Part shown: positions 16,086 through 24,410 of the stretch, piece after piece | Layout of the letters: every line of letters starts with the position of its first letter | How positions within the stretch are numbered: the stretch's first letter is position 1 | Assembly: GCA_964536415.1 (NCBI GenBank) | Contig: CAZHXN010000001.1 | Coordinates: 77,438 to 141,437 of the forward strand | Origin: Trichothermofontia sp964536415 | GTDB taxonomy: Bacteria > Cyanobacteriota > Cyanobacteriia > B231 | Reading direction: 5' to 3' | Length of the DNA stretch: 64,000 nucleotides | Notes under the pieces: generated by a model | Database searches by the model: none | What the model was told of the DNA's origin: nothing | What the model saw: the letters and a program-made list of their open reading frames with translations, nothing else | Program-made: the position numbers and the translations under genes

Positions 16086-16265
16086 TTAAAGAACTAAAAT
16101 GCTGGGTTTATGGTGGGGGTGCATAAACCCGGGAAAACTTTCAGATCGAATTGATTCTAAGGCAGCTAGCCGTGCTTCGTAAGGTTGGCTGCGCCAATAG
16201 GCTAGGTCCGACTTTGCAGCTTTTAAGGTCGTCTTTGTGAGGACAATTTCACGTTCTTTAGGCAT
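16086..16265 (-). CDS. Small antitoxin-like protein
   Basis: A 59-residue frame starting MPKEREIVLTKTTLKAAK and containing SDLAYWRSQPYEARLAALE. This pattern (LxYWxSQPxExRLAALExIR) is familiar from small cyanobacterial proteins encoded next to nucleotidyltransferase-like or toxin genes. The usual C-terminal part after ESIR is replaced by an unrelated FPGFMHPHHKP, so the gene is probably truncated. A GGAGG-type sequence lies upstream. Partner assignment is inference. Confidence 0.5.
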   Translation of the reverse strand: MPKEREIVLTKTTLKAAKSDLAYWRSQPYEARLAALESIRSESFPGFMHPHHKPSILVL

Positions 16266-16325
16266 GATTTAGCCTCCTAATATCGAAATCTTAAGTTTGT
16301 TGCAGAAGATGGGTCTGCCTCTTAC

Positions 16326-16530
16326 TTACCAACGTTTGGGTTCAAACCGATCGTCGTTCAAAATAACGACATCATCTCCGGCCTGGGCTAGGACAAATGG
16401 CGATAGGCATAGCGATCGACTCCAGAATTGGGTTCACGAGGGGGGGAGGGTAGCCTCGATCGCGGCCCCAGGTTAACCAGGTTTGGACCCTAGCTTGGAT
16501 TTTGCCATCATTATCGTGCTTTGGGTGGAT
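16326..16530 (-). pseudogene. Decayed ORF fragment of unknown family
   Basis: Joining two minus-strand frames across indels gives a plausible C-terminus: HDNDGKIQARVQTWLTWGR, then PNSGVDRYAYRH, then AQAGDDVVILNDDRFEPKRW and stop at 16326. At least two frame changes are needed. I do not recognise the family. Position and decay fit a lost partner of the neighbouring small ORF or ATPase. Confidence 0.4.
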
Positions 16531-16736
16531 TTGCCGCAACCGATATGCCCCGTAAACAGTTGACAGGTCGGTTGCTCGTTCGCAAACAGCGTGATATTCG
16601 CCTGCATCTTCTCGATCACCTGACCGCCCCGCACCTTGGAGAAGTCAATGTAATACTGCTAATCCTCCGGTAGATCCGCCCGCAGTGCCCGACGAGGGTT
16701 AGCCGCATTAAATAACTGTTTGAAATCGATCGTCAT
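16473..16736 (-). pseudogene. Truncated AAA/KAP-type P-loop ATPase with an in-frame stop
   Basis: The minus frame reads MTIDFKQLFNAANPRRALRA, then an in-frame TAG, then QYYIDFSKVRGGQVIEKMQ and the P-loop CQLFTGHIGCGKST before losing homology. This N-terminus resembles a class of cyanobacterial ATP-binding proteins that carry IDF.RVRGG and HIGCGKST. Everything after Walker A is missing, so the gene is dead. Confidence 0.7.
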
Positions 16737-16839
16737 AGCCCCTCTGGGTTGGCAGCGTCCATAGAGCCTCTACTCAAACGCTAGCCTTGCCCATTAAATT
16801 TGTCTCGATTTCTCTATCAAACCTGCTAGGCTAGCGATT

Positions 16840-18585
16840 ATGAAAGCAGAAAAGCCACTGGGGTTAGTCGTTCAAGGTTCCCTGAGTCAGGGGTTGGAAG
16901 TCCGTCTTCATGCCGATGTTTCTGTCGAAGATGTGCGGGTCGGTAAATTTCTCGTCGTGCAGGGGACGCGATCGCGCTTCTTTTGCTTGATGACCGATGT
17001 CGCCCTAGGAACCACGAGCCAGCGTATCCTGGCCAATCCACCCGATCCGAACAATAGTTTTCTGCGGGAAGTGCTAGCTGGGAGCAGCACCTATGGCACT
17101 ATTACCCTGGTTCCGATGCTGATGCTGTCAAATACAGTGGCCACGGATGCGGCGTTGGAAACGGCGATCGCTCCCCGCAAAAGCCAAAAGAAAAGTGTCA
17201 AAAAAGACCAGGCTAGCCTTGCTGCTTATAAAGCCCAAACCAGTGTTGAAGTCGAGTTAATGCCGGTCAAAACGATTCCCAACCACTTCAGTCAGGTCTT
17301 CGAGGCCAGCGAACAGGATTTTCGGATTGTCTTTGGCTGGGAGGATGATCCCTATCGGCGTAATTTCGCGATCGGGAAACCGATTGATATGGATGTGCCG
17401 GTGTGTTTAGACCTCGATCGCTTTGTTGAACGCAGCAATGGTGTCTTCGGGAAATCCGGTACCGGTAAATCTTTTTTAACCCGCTTGTTACTCTCTGGGA
17501 TTATTCGCAAACAGGCAGCGGTGAATCTCATTTTCGATATGCACTCGGAATACGGTTGGGAGGCGGCTAGCGAGGGGAAACAGTTCAGCACCGTCAAAGG
17601 GTTACGGCAACTTTTCCCTGGTCAGGTGCAAATCTACACCCTTGATCCCGATTCCACCCAACGGCGGGGGGTGCGCGATGCTCAAGAGTTGTATATCAGC
17701 TATGACCAATTTGAGGTCGAAGATCTGATGCTAGTCCGGGATGAACTTAATCTCTCGGAAGCGAGTTTAGAAAATGCCATTATTCTGCGCAATGAGTTTG
17801 GCAAAAACTGGATCACGCGTCTCCTCGCCATGACCAATGGGGAAATTCAGGAGTTTTGCGAAACCAAGATGGGCAGCAAGCCTTCAATTATGGCGCTGCA
17901 ACGCAAGCTTAATCGTCTGGATGATTTGAAATATATTCGTAATACCAGTACTCAAAACTATATTGGTCAAATTTTAGAAAATTTGGAAGCAGGTAAGCAC
18001 GTGGTGATCGAGTTTGGTTCCCAGTCCAATATGCTCTCCTATATGCTGGCAACCAATGTGATCGCCCGCCGGATTCACCATGCTTATGTGCGTAAAAGTG
18101 AGCGGTTTCTGCAAACTAAAAATCCCAGCGATCGCCCCCGGCAATTAGTGATCACGATCGAGGAAGCGCATCGGTTCCTGGACCCGGCCACGGTCCGGCA
18201 AACCATTTTTGGCACGATCGCCCGTGAGATGCGCAAGTATTTTGTAACGCTGCTAGTGGTGGATCAGCGGCCATCGGGCATTGACGCGGAGGTCATGTCC
18301 CAGGTGGGGACGCGAATTACGGCGTTGTTGAACGACGAAAAGGATATCGAGGCGATTTTTACGGGGGTGTCGGGGGGGCAGAATCTGCGATCGGTCCTGG
18401 CGAAGCTGGACTCCAAACAGCAAGCCCTGGTTCTAGGCCATGCGGTCCCCATGCCGGTGGTGGTGCAAACCCGTCCCTACGATGAAACGTTCTACGCGGA
18501 GATTGGCGATGTGCCCTGGGAGGAGATGCCAACGACGGCAGTATTGAAGGCGGCGGAGTCGGCGAAGGCTGATTTAGGGTTTTGA
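16840..18585 (+). CDS. HerA-like / DUF87 family ATPase
   Basis: A hexameric FtsK-HerA superfamily ATPase, which in related systems translocates or processes DNA. An N-terminal beta-barrel-like (HAS) domain covers about residues 1-160. Walker A GKSGTGKS is at about 203-210, LIFDMHSEYGW follows, Walker B with LVITIEEAHRF is near 430, and a sensor/arginine-finger region follows (LLVVDQRPSGIDAEV, SQVGTRI). The length of 581 is normal. No nurA nuclease is adjacent; cyanobacterial members are commonly solitary and their role is not established. Confidence 0.88.
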   Translation: MKAEKPLGLVVQGSLSQGLEVRLHADVSVEDVRVGKFLVVQGTRSRFFCLMTDVALGTTSQRILANPPDPNNSFLREVLAGSSTYGTITLVPMLMLSNTVATDAALETAIAPRKSQKKSVKKDQASLAAYKAQTSVEVELMPVKTIPNHFSQVFEASEQDFRIVFGWEDDPYRRNFAIGKPIDMDVPVCLDLDRFVERSNGVFGKSGTGKSFLTRLLLSGIIRKQAAVNLIFDMHSEYGWEAASEGKQFSTVKGLRQLFPGQVQIYTLDPDSTQRRGVRDAQELYISYDQFEVEDLMLVRDELNLSEASLENAIILRNEFGKNWITRLLAMTNGEIQEFCETKMGSKPSIMALQRKLNRLDDLKYIRNTSTQNYIGQILENLEAGKHVVIEFGSQSNMLSYMLATNVIARRIHHAYVRKSERFLQTKNPSDRPRQLVITIEEAHRFLDPATVRQTIFGTIAREMRKYFVTLLVVDQRPSGIDAEVMSQVGTRITALLNDEKDIEAIFTGVSGGQNLRSVLAKLDSKQQALVLGHAVPMPVVVQTRPYDETFYAEIGDVPWEEMPTTAVLKAAESAKADLGF

Positions 18586-19049
18586 TCATTCGGCTGAGGG
18601 AGTAAAAACAGAACATTAGGCTGTGTGATTCGTTCTGTTTGAGGCAGCCGCGCAGTTGGTTCACCAGATTATGCCGATCGCCGATGACAGTTGTCTGCCT
18701 TGCGTTCAGGGCTTGGACTAGGGTTGCCAAGAGGCAACATGCGACCCTCATCCCCTAACCCCCCGTTTGCGGGGGGCTGGGGCGAAGGGAAGCCGGATTG
18801 GCCAGTCCCTCTCCCGCTCTGTCCTTAAGATACAAGGGTGAGGGCCGCAGTTTCTATCTCTCGCTCAGCAGAAACAAGCTGTAATGCGTTTAAGAACCTG
18901 CAAGACACGCCATAGATTATTGTGTGCATCTGACAGCAGCGTAAATTTTTGGTAATCGCTTTACTAACAGCAGCAATGGGAGACATCGATAGGCATGGAG
19001 AGTACAAAATAGGTCCCGGCGGCAAGTGCTTACGAGCGATCGTCAAACA
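18586..19049. other. Spacer with a G/C hairpin repeat
   Basis: No convincing gene in 464 bases. At 18760-18777 a CCCCCCG/CGGGGGG stem with a TTTG loop sits in a CCCTCATCCCCTAACC context that looks like a dispersed intergenic repeat. A related pyrimidine-rich stretch, GCGACCCTCACCCTC, occurs near 49440. It lies between the convergent ATPase and ankyrin genes, so it may also serve as a bidirectional terminator, although a T-tract is lacking. Confidence 0.45.
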
Positions 19050-20246
19050 TTACCCTGTCGCCCCAAAGGCTTTTAATACCTGGACAACCTCCTCATAACC
19101 ATTAAACTCTGCCAACTTCAACGCCGTATAGCCGACGCGATTGCGCAGCGCCACATTAGCCTTGGCCGCCAACAGTTTTTTGACCACCGCCACGTGCCCT
19201 CGATGCGCTCCCCACATCAACGCCGTCGCCCCCGCCTCATCCTGAAGATTGGGATCAGCCCCGTGGGCCAAGAGCAAAGCCGCCATCTCCTCATCCCCCA
19301 AATCCGCCACCTGCATCAACACGGTTTTTCCCTGCTTGAGACGCAAATTGGGATCAGCCCCATGCTCCAGCAGCAGTTGGACTAAATCCAAGTGGCCCTG
19401 CATCGCCACGATCGCCAGCGCCGACTCACCCAAATTGTGGTCATTGGCATTGGCCCCCCGGCTCAATAACAACGTCATCACCGCGCGATGCGCCTGCACC
19501 GCCGCCAACAGCAGGGGTGTATCCTCCAAATAGCTGCGGCAATGGAGATGAGCACCTCGATTCAAAAGCAATTCCGCACTCGCCGTTTGTCCCTCCAGGG
19601 CCGCCACATGGAGCGCCGTTTCCCCCTCTTCATCGATAGCATTGGGATCAGCCCCCGCATTCAACAAAAGGCGTACACAGTCCAAATGCCCCATCTCCAC
19701 CGCTAAATTCAACGGTAACCCCTGGGCACTGAGTTGATTGGGGTCTGCCCCCGCCGCCAAGAGCTGCGCGACCACAGCAGTATGGCCCTTCGCGATCGCC
19801 AAATTCAGGGCCGTATTCCCCTGATGATCCCAGCTATTGACCTTGGCCCCCGCCGCCACGAGCAACTGCACCGATGCCGCATCCCCCTGCAACGCCGCTA
19901 TCATCACCGCCGTACTGCCATCCTGACTTTGGGCATCCACCTCAGCCCCCTTATCCAGCAGCAACCGTACCATCTGGGGCTGGTAATTCGCAGCGGCCAG
20001 CATCAAGGCCGTCAGGCCAAAGGTCGATCGCACGTGGTTCACCTCCGCACCAGCCGCAATCAAGACCTGCGCGATGGCTAAATTCCCCTGCTGCGCCGCA
20101 AACATGAGAGGGGTGGTGCCCTTCGGATCAGTGGCATTGACCGGCACCCCCGCCGCCACACAAACCCGCAAACGGTTCAAATCTTCCTGTTTTACAGCCT
20201 CGAATAGGGCCGCTGTATCCACCCGCTCCGGATCACGATCGTGCAT
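19050..20246 (-). CDS. Ankyrin repeat protein
   Basis: A 398-residue protein built almost wholly of ankyrin repeats (about eleven of 33 residues), with recurring patterns such as GTTPLMFAAQQGNLAIAQVL, GNTALNLAIAKGHTAVVAQL and GETALHVAALEGQTASAELL, and AGADPN turns. No signal peptide and no other domain, so a cytosolic protein-protein interaction scaffold is likely; the partner is unknown. It is transcribed away from the predicted replication origin, on the opposite strand to dnaN. Confidence 0.95.
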   Translation of the reverse strand: MHDRDPERVDTAALFEAVKQEDLNRLRVCVAAGVPVNATDPKGTTPLMFAAQQGNLAIAQVLIAAGAEVNHVRSTFGLTALMLAAANYQPQMVRLLLDKGAEVDAQSQDGSTAVMIAALQGDAASVQLLVAAGAKVNSWDHQGNTALNLAIAKGHTAVVAQLLAAGADPNQLSAQGLPLNLAVEMGHLDCVRLLLNAGADPNAIDEEGETALHVAALEGQTASAELLLNRGAHLHCRSYLEDTPLLLAAVQAHRAVMTLLLSRGANANDHNLGESALAIVAMQGHLDLVQLLLEHGADPNLRLKQGKTVLMQVADLGDEEMAALLLAHGADPNLQDEAGATALMWGAHRGHVAVVKKLLAAKANVALRNRVGYTALKLAEFNGYEEVVQVLKAFGATG

Positions 20247-20369
20247 GGGGACAATACCTCCCCCTCAGCAAAATTGGGCTAGCCCATCCAGCTTAACCCA
20301 GGCCGATTCCCCTCCCGATCAGGAGTTAAATCTTGTGACAATTCATTGTGAAGAAACGTAAAGGGGCGA

Positions 20370-20610
20370 TCAGCCTGTGGAAAACCCCCGTTTTTCTGTG
20401 GAAAACCCTGGGGAAAACTCTGTGGAAAACTAGCCAAAGTTGTGGGAAACTTGTCTAAGTATAAATACGCTGTGGAAAAGTGGCGAAGTTTTCCACAGTT
20501 TTTCCACAGGCTCAGATCGCCTGTAAACTTGCCAGGACAAGGGTTTCAAAATTTTATCCACAATTTCCACAGGCCCTACTACTACTAAATTAATTTTTTA
20601 AAAAAACAGA
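20370..20610. other. Predicted chromosomal replication origin (oriC)
   Basis: Eight DnaA-box-like 9-mers lie in about 200 bases. TGTGGAAAA occurs at 20376, 20397, 20421 and 20471; TTTTCCACA at 20489 and 20500; TTATCCACA at 20554; ATTTCCACA at 20563. Weaker matches are at 20409 and 20441. A strongly A/T-rich stretch at 20585-20606 (AAATTAATTTTTTAAAAAAA) follows and could be the unwinding element. dnaN begins 250 bases downstream. In several cyanobacteria oriC is next to dnaN rather than dnaA, which fits. The box orientation flips in the middle of the cluster. Confidence 0.88.
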
Positions 20611-20857
20611 AGCGATCGTTTAAACGCGCATAAGGAAAATTGAAACGACACGAAAGTTGGATTGAACGAAACGATGATGTTAGGATCTCAGTCCAGTTCT
20701 CTCTAGCGAACAAAGCGATCTCACCTAAACCGACCAAACGACGACTAAACGTTCCGCCCGCCCGCGCCGCCGTGTTTTCCCCAATTCCCCCAGCTTTTTC
20801 CCCAATTCCTTTCGTCAAGCCCCTTTCCCTCAACCTGTTGAACTAGGCAAAGCCCCC

Positions 20858-22024
20858 ATGAAACTGGTTTGTTCCCAAAGTGTTCTGAGCACCCATCTTT
20901 CCCTCGTCAGTCGAGCGGTTCCTTCGCGCCCCACCCATCCGATCTTGGCGAATGTACTGCTGGCGGCGGATGCGGCGACTCAGCGGGTGAGCTTGACGGC
21001 CTTTGACCTGAGCCTAGGGATTCAGACCAGTTTTGCGGCCCAAGTGGAATCCCCAGGGGAGATTACGTTGCCCGCCCGGTTGTTGGGTGACATCGTGTCG
21101 CGGTTGCCAACCGATAGTGAAATTGTCTTGGAAATTGACCCTGGCCAGCCGACGACGGCGCGGCTATCTTCCCGGTTTGCCCACTATGAGGTACGCGGGC
21201 TGGCGGCGGAGGATTTCCCGGAGTTACCCTTGATGCAGACGGCGGAGCCGGTGAAGTTACCCGCTGAGTCGTTGGTGCAGGGGGTGCGAGGATCTTTGTT
21301 TGCCGCGAGTTCGGATGAAACCAAGCAGGTGTTGACAGGGGTGCATCTGAAGGTATTGCCGGATGGGTTGGAGTTTGCGGCGACGGATGGCCACCGGTTG
21401 GCCGTGGTGGAGACGGAAAATCCCCCAGATGACGAGGCCGGTGGGAAGCCGCCGGTGACTGAGTTTGCGGTAACGGTTCCGGCCAAGGCGCTTCGGGATT
21501 TGGAGCGGATGATTGGCACCAGTAATGCCGGGAGTAATGCCGGGGAGCCGATCGCGCTGTATTTTGATCAGGGCCAAACGGTGTTCCAGTGGGGGGATCA
21601 ATACCTGACGACGCGGACGCTAGAGGGCCAATATCCCAACTATCGCCAGTTGATTCCCCGTGAGTTTAGTCACCAGGCGACGGTGGAACGCAAGCTGTTG
21701 GTGGGTGCTCTGGAGCGGATTGCCGTCATTGCGGACCAGAAGAACAATGTGGTGAAAGTGACGATCAACAGTGTGGGCCAGACGATCACGTTATCGGTGG
21801 AGGCGCCGGATGCGGGCAGTGGGGAGGAGAAAATCCCCGCCCAAGTGTCGGGAGATGATCTGGAAATTGCTTTCAATGTGAAGTATTTGCAGGATGCCTT
21901 GAAGGCGTTGCCCTCGACGGAAATCCAACTCCAGTGCAATCAGGCAACGAGTCCTGCGATCGTGACGCCTCTAGGTGCGTTAAAAATGACTTATCTGGTG
22001 ATGCCAGTACAGATTCGATCGTGA
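20858..22024 (+). CDS. dnaN: DNA polymerase III beta subunit (sliding clamp)
   Basis: The sliding clamp that tethers replicative polymerase to DNA. The 388-residue protein has three clamp domains, with marks such as NVLLAADAATQRVSLTAFDL, the FAATDGHRLAVVE motif near residue 180, TRTLEGQYPNYRQLIP near 255, and the C-terminal YLVMPVQIR. Length and ending are typical. No strong Shine-Dalgarno sequence is seen, but ATG 20858 matches the family N-terminus (MKLVCSQSVLSTHLS). It directly follows the predicted oriC. Confidence 0.97.
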   Translation: MKLVCSQSVLSTHLSLVSRAVPSRPTHPILANVLLAADAATQRVSLTAFDLSLGIQTSFAAQVESPGEITLPARLLGDIVSRLPTDSEIVLEIDPGQPTTARLSSRFAHYEVRGLAAEDFPELPLMQTAEPVKLPAESLVQGVRGSLFAASSDETKQVLTGVHLKVLPDGLEFAATDGHRLAVVETENPPDDEAGGKPPVTEFAVTVPAKALRDLERMIGTSNAGSNAGEPIALYFDQGQTVFQWGDQYLTTRTLEGQYPNYRQLIPREFSHQATVERKLLVGALERIAVIADQKNNVVKVTINSVGQTITLSVEAPDAGSGEEKIPAQVSGDDLEIAFNVKYLQDALKALPSTEIQLQCNQATSPAIVTPLGALKMTYLVMPVQIRS

Positions 22025-22159
22025 GTGAGACCAACCTGGAATGGTTGTGCGGTTCCTGAAGCTCGGCTTTTTGCTGTGTCCAGGGATAAAGGGTAGCTTG
22101 TTCTTGGGCAACGACTTGCGATCGCCTTTTATAGATTTTTCTGAATGAGGAGGGTGATG

Positions 22160-22262
22160 GGGTATTCGCTAGGAAGCATATTAGTGGGAATGGTTTTCGG
22201 GGAGGGCTTGGGCCTAAATCGTTAGGGTGCGTAAATAGGGGGGGTCGGCCTCGGCGTAGTGG
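22160..22262 (-). pseudogene. TPR repeat gene remnant
   Basis: The minus strand reads GHYAEADPPYLRTLTI, stop, AQALPENHSH, stop. This matches the kinesin-light-chain type TPR unit also seen as a remnant at 44336-44590 (GRYADAGPLYLRALAI, TQTLPENHPH). Two in-frame stops and truncation at both sides mark it as dead. Confidence 0.6.
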
Positions 22263-22401
22263 CCCAGCGTTCGATCGTCCGGGGATAACCAAAACCTTTC
22301 AACGCAGGTAAGAGCGGGGCCAGTATCGCCCACTCGGCATCACTCAAGTCACTGGGATAGGGTTGACGCTGGGATTGGGCAACGTTGGGCAGACGGCTCA
22401 T
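22260..22401 (-). pseudogene. IS5-family transposase N-terminal remnant
   Basis: Starting at ATG 22401 the frame gives MSRLPNVAQSQRQPYPSD, then LSDAEWAILAPLLPALKG and GYPRTIE. The YPSDLSDAEWAILAPLLP segment is the typical DUF4096 N-terminus of IS5-type transposases. After about 47 residues homology stops at the junction with the TPR remnant, so only the left end survives. Confidence 0.7.
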
Positions 22402-22404
22402 GGT

Positions 22405-22503
22405 GATGCGGCTTGAAATCAGATCATTGGTACTATATCAGTAGTATAAAGGTGGCTGAAGTCACCACGGCTGCCCCTTAAGGTTTACTTTACAAATTAG
22501 CTC
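22405..22503. repeat. IS5-type element end, copy 1
   Basis: The sequence in front of the IS5 remnant, including GATGCGGCTTG and the block TATAAAGGTGGCTGAAG...GGCTGCCCCTTAAGG...TTTACTTTACAAATTAGCTC, recurs at 45705-45809. It probably represents the terminal part of an IS. It ends exactly at the 3' end of the nrtR gene. Confidence 0.7.
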
Positions 22504-23280
22504 TTAGATAAAAACCATTGCTTTGTCCTTGAGGGGGGCGAAGGCAACCGCATCAAAACGATAGAGGCTGGCGGGCCGTCCAGCACCGCGTGAAACCTTT
22601 AAGCCCGTATCACTGAGAAACCCTAGCTTGAGTAACCGGGTTCGGAAATTGGAGTAATCGGCAAAGTTTTCCCCTAAAACCGTGGTGTAAAACTGGTACA
22701 GATCATTTAAGGTGAATAGTTCCGGTAAAACTTCAAACGCGATCGGACTATATTCCAATTTATTGCGTAAACGCTGGTAGCCATAGTTCAGAATTCGCTG
22801 CTGATCAAAGGCAAGGGTGGGGACGTGGGCTTGGGGATACCAGGCAATCCCACTCACACCATCGGCAATCAGTTCGGCCTCTTCAAACCGCACGATCGCA
22901 AAGTAACTCACAGACAAGTAGCGACTAGGGGCACGGTTTTCTGGCGGTGACGCGGCGCGAACGGCAGGCGAACGGACCGATCGATAAAGTTCACCTCGAT
23001 AGGGTTCATCGAAGGTGTAGAGTTGCTCCAAGTAGAGATTCTTGACCCGGATCTTTTCCGCCAGCACCCGATAGGCCGCACCTTCTAGGGATTCCCCTTG
23101 GCGCACCAGTGTCCCCGGTAGGCACCATTGCCCTAAAAACGGCTCCTGATGGCGCATGACTAGCAGAACCAGCAGACGGTTTTGGGTGGTATCGACCGAA
23201 AAGATGACATTATCGACTCCCACCTTAAAATCTGCCAGGGGTTGTTGCTTTACGGTGTCTGAATGGTTTCTCCCTGACAT
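22504..23280 (-). CDS. nrtR: Nudix-type transcriptional regulator, NrtR family, with R1 insertion
   Basis: NrtR proteins combine a Nudix fold that senses ADP-ribose with a winged helix that represses NAD synthesis genes. An N-terminal Nudix-like region (residues 20-150) has a degraded Nudix box (GTLVRQGESLEGAAYRVLAE, where the catalytic REXXEE is not kept, consistent with sensing rather than hydrolysis). The C-terminal winged helix at about 185-250 shows FTLNDLYQFY and GRPASLYRFD, typical of NrtR. Residues 107-116, VRAASPPENR, come from an R1 repeat. It overlaps nadD by 31 bases, and linkage with an NAD gene supports the role. Confidence 0.85.
   Translation of the reverse strand: MSGRNHSDTVKQQPLADFKVGVDNVIFSVDTTQNRLLVLLVMRHQEPFLGQWCLPGTLVRQGESLEGAAYRVLAEKIRVKNLYLEQLYTFDEPYRGELYRSVRSPAVRAASPPENRAPSRYLSVSYFAIVRFEEAELIADGVSGIAWYPQAHVPTLAFDQQRILNYGYQRLRNKLEYSPIAFEVLPELFTLNDLYQFYTTVLGENFADYSNFRTRLLKLGFLSDTGLKVSRGAGRPASLYRFDAVAFAPLKDKAMVFI
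22934..22963 (-). repeat. R1 hairpin repeat inside nrtR
   Basis: The minus strand reads CGTTCGCGCCGCGTCACCGC, then CAGAAAACCG. The left half fits the R1 consensus, while the right arm has decayed (GAAAA instead of GGAGA). In-frame product VRAASPPENR. Confidence 0.75.
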
Positions 23281-23840
23281 CGATATAGCTGCTGTTGGTG
23301 AATATAGGCTTGTACCGAGGCGGGCAAAACCGCCGTATCCTGTTCCTCCCGATAGCGGCTGGAGGAAACCGGCAGACCATGTAAATCCGCGATCGTCACC
23401 TCAGTTCCCATCTGGCGTAACCGCTCGATGCCCTCGCTGGGGATAGCATATCCCGGTCGCGGGATGACGAGCACTTTAACCTGGCGCAGGAGTTGGGCCG
23501 CCTGATACCAGGTGGGCAATTGCGTGACCAGATCCGACCCAATCACTAGGGAGAATTCGGCCTCTGGCCAGCGCTCCCGTGCCCGTTTCACTGTAAACAA
23601 AGTGCGGGGATGACTGAGTTGGGGGTCCAGAACTACCTGCGATCGTAACTCCTCGGAGGATTCAATCAGAAGGTGCAACATCGTCACCCGATCGGCCAGG
23701 GCTGCCTGGTGGGTCTTGAACGGATTATCTGCTACCCAAACCACCACACGATCGAAGTGATGGGCTAACCAAGTCAAAATCAGGCGGTGCCCCTCAGTAG
23801 GGGGATCAGCACTAGTGCCAAAGAGAGCGATCGTTAACAT
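23250..23840 (-). CDS. nadD: Nicotinate-nucleotide adenylyltransferase
   Basis: Catalyses ATP-dependent adenylation of nicotinate (or nicotinamide) mononucleotide in NAD synthesis. The N-terminal nucleotidyltransferase signature GTSADPPTEGH near residue 8 corresponds to G-x-F-D-P-x-H-x-G-H, the middle has SLVIGSDLVTQLPTWYQ, and a C-terminal VSSSRYREE plays the part of the ISSTxIR motif. Length 196 is normal. It is upstream of and overlapping nrtR on the same strand, so the pair forms an operon for NAD homeostasis. Confidence 0.92.
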   Translation of the reverse strand: MLTIALFGTSADPPTEGHRLILTWLAHHFDRVVVWVADNPFKTHQAALADRVTMLHLLIESSEELRSQVVLDPQLSHPRTLFTVKRARERWPEAEFSLVIGSDLVTQLPTWYQAAQLLRQVKVLVIPRPGYAIPSEGIERLRQMGTEVTIADLHGLPVSSSRYREEQDTAVLPASVQAYIHQQQLYRCQGETIQTP

Positions 23841-24131
23841 GACACAGTATCAGCGGCGCAGCCGGACAGAGGCTTGGGACTCGGTAGCGATTCGCGCTCC
23901 CCCTTAGCCTTAGACCCACTGTACTCTGGATTGACCGTCGTCGGCTGTCTCCGTCGAGGGGAGAGTTGCCAACCCAAAACGGCAAAAGCAAGGGATGGGG
24001 GACATCCAAGCGGAGTGTTTAACGCATCTAGCTTTACCCAAATCTCCCTAATTTTCAGCCAAGATCTTACGAAATCGAGCCACTAACGCTACAATTTCAT
24101 TGCTGCCAGACTACCTTTTCGTGCATTAAAT

Positions 24132-24410
24132 ATGATTGATTCTACGAATTCTCTCAACGAAGTCACCGAAAGCCTACCGCGTGAAATTCGAGTGGCTCAA
24201 CTCCGCAACCTGGTGGAGACCCTGCATACTGCCGATGAAATTGCCCATAAGGGCTATCTGATTACGAGTTCTGAATTGGCTGACTTGATGGATGTGAATG
24301 CAAGCGCTGTCACGAGCCGGGGAGAACAATGGGCATGGCGTAACTGGGAAGTTTCCCGTGTACGTCGCGAAGGCAATCAAATCCTATGGCAATTGTCCCG
24401 GCTTGATTAA
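24132..24410 (+). CDS. Conserved small cyanobacterial protein (HTH-like)
   Basis: A 92-residue protein. The segment TSSELADLMDVNASAVTSRG looks like a helix-turn-helix, followed by WRNWEVSRVRREGNQILWQL, a strand-like C-terminus. I recall similar short proteins in many cyanobacteria, annotated as hypothetical. A DNA-binding role is plausible but unproven. Single gene with a clear ATG and about 290 bases of untranslated upstream space. Confidence 0.75.
   Translation: MIDSTNSLNEVTESLPREIRVAQLRNLVETLHTADEIAHKGYLITSSELADLMDVNASAVTSRGEQWAWRNWEVSRVRREGNQILWQLSRLD

Noticed and set aside
18825..19046. 73-codon frame on the minus strand after the ankyrin gene
   Set aside because: No Shine-Dalgarno sequence and no recognisable pattern; lies in a repeat-bearing spacer.
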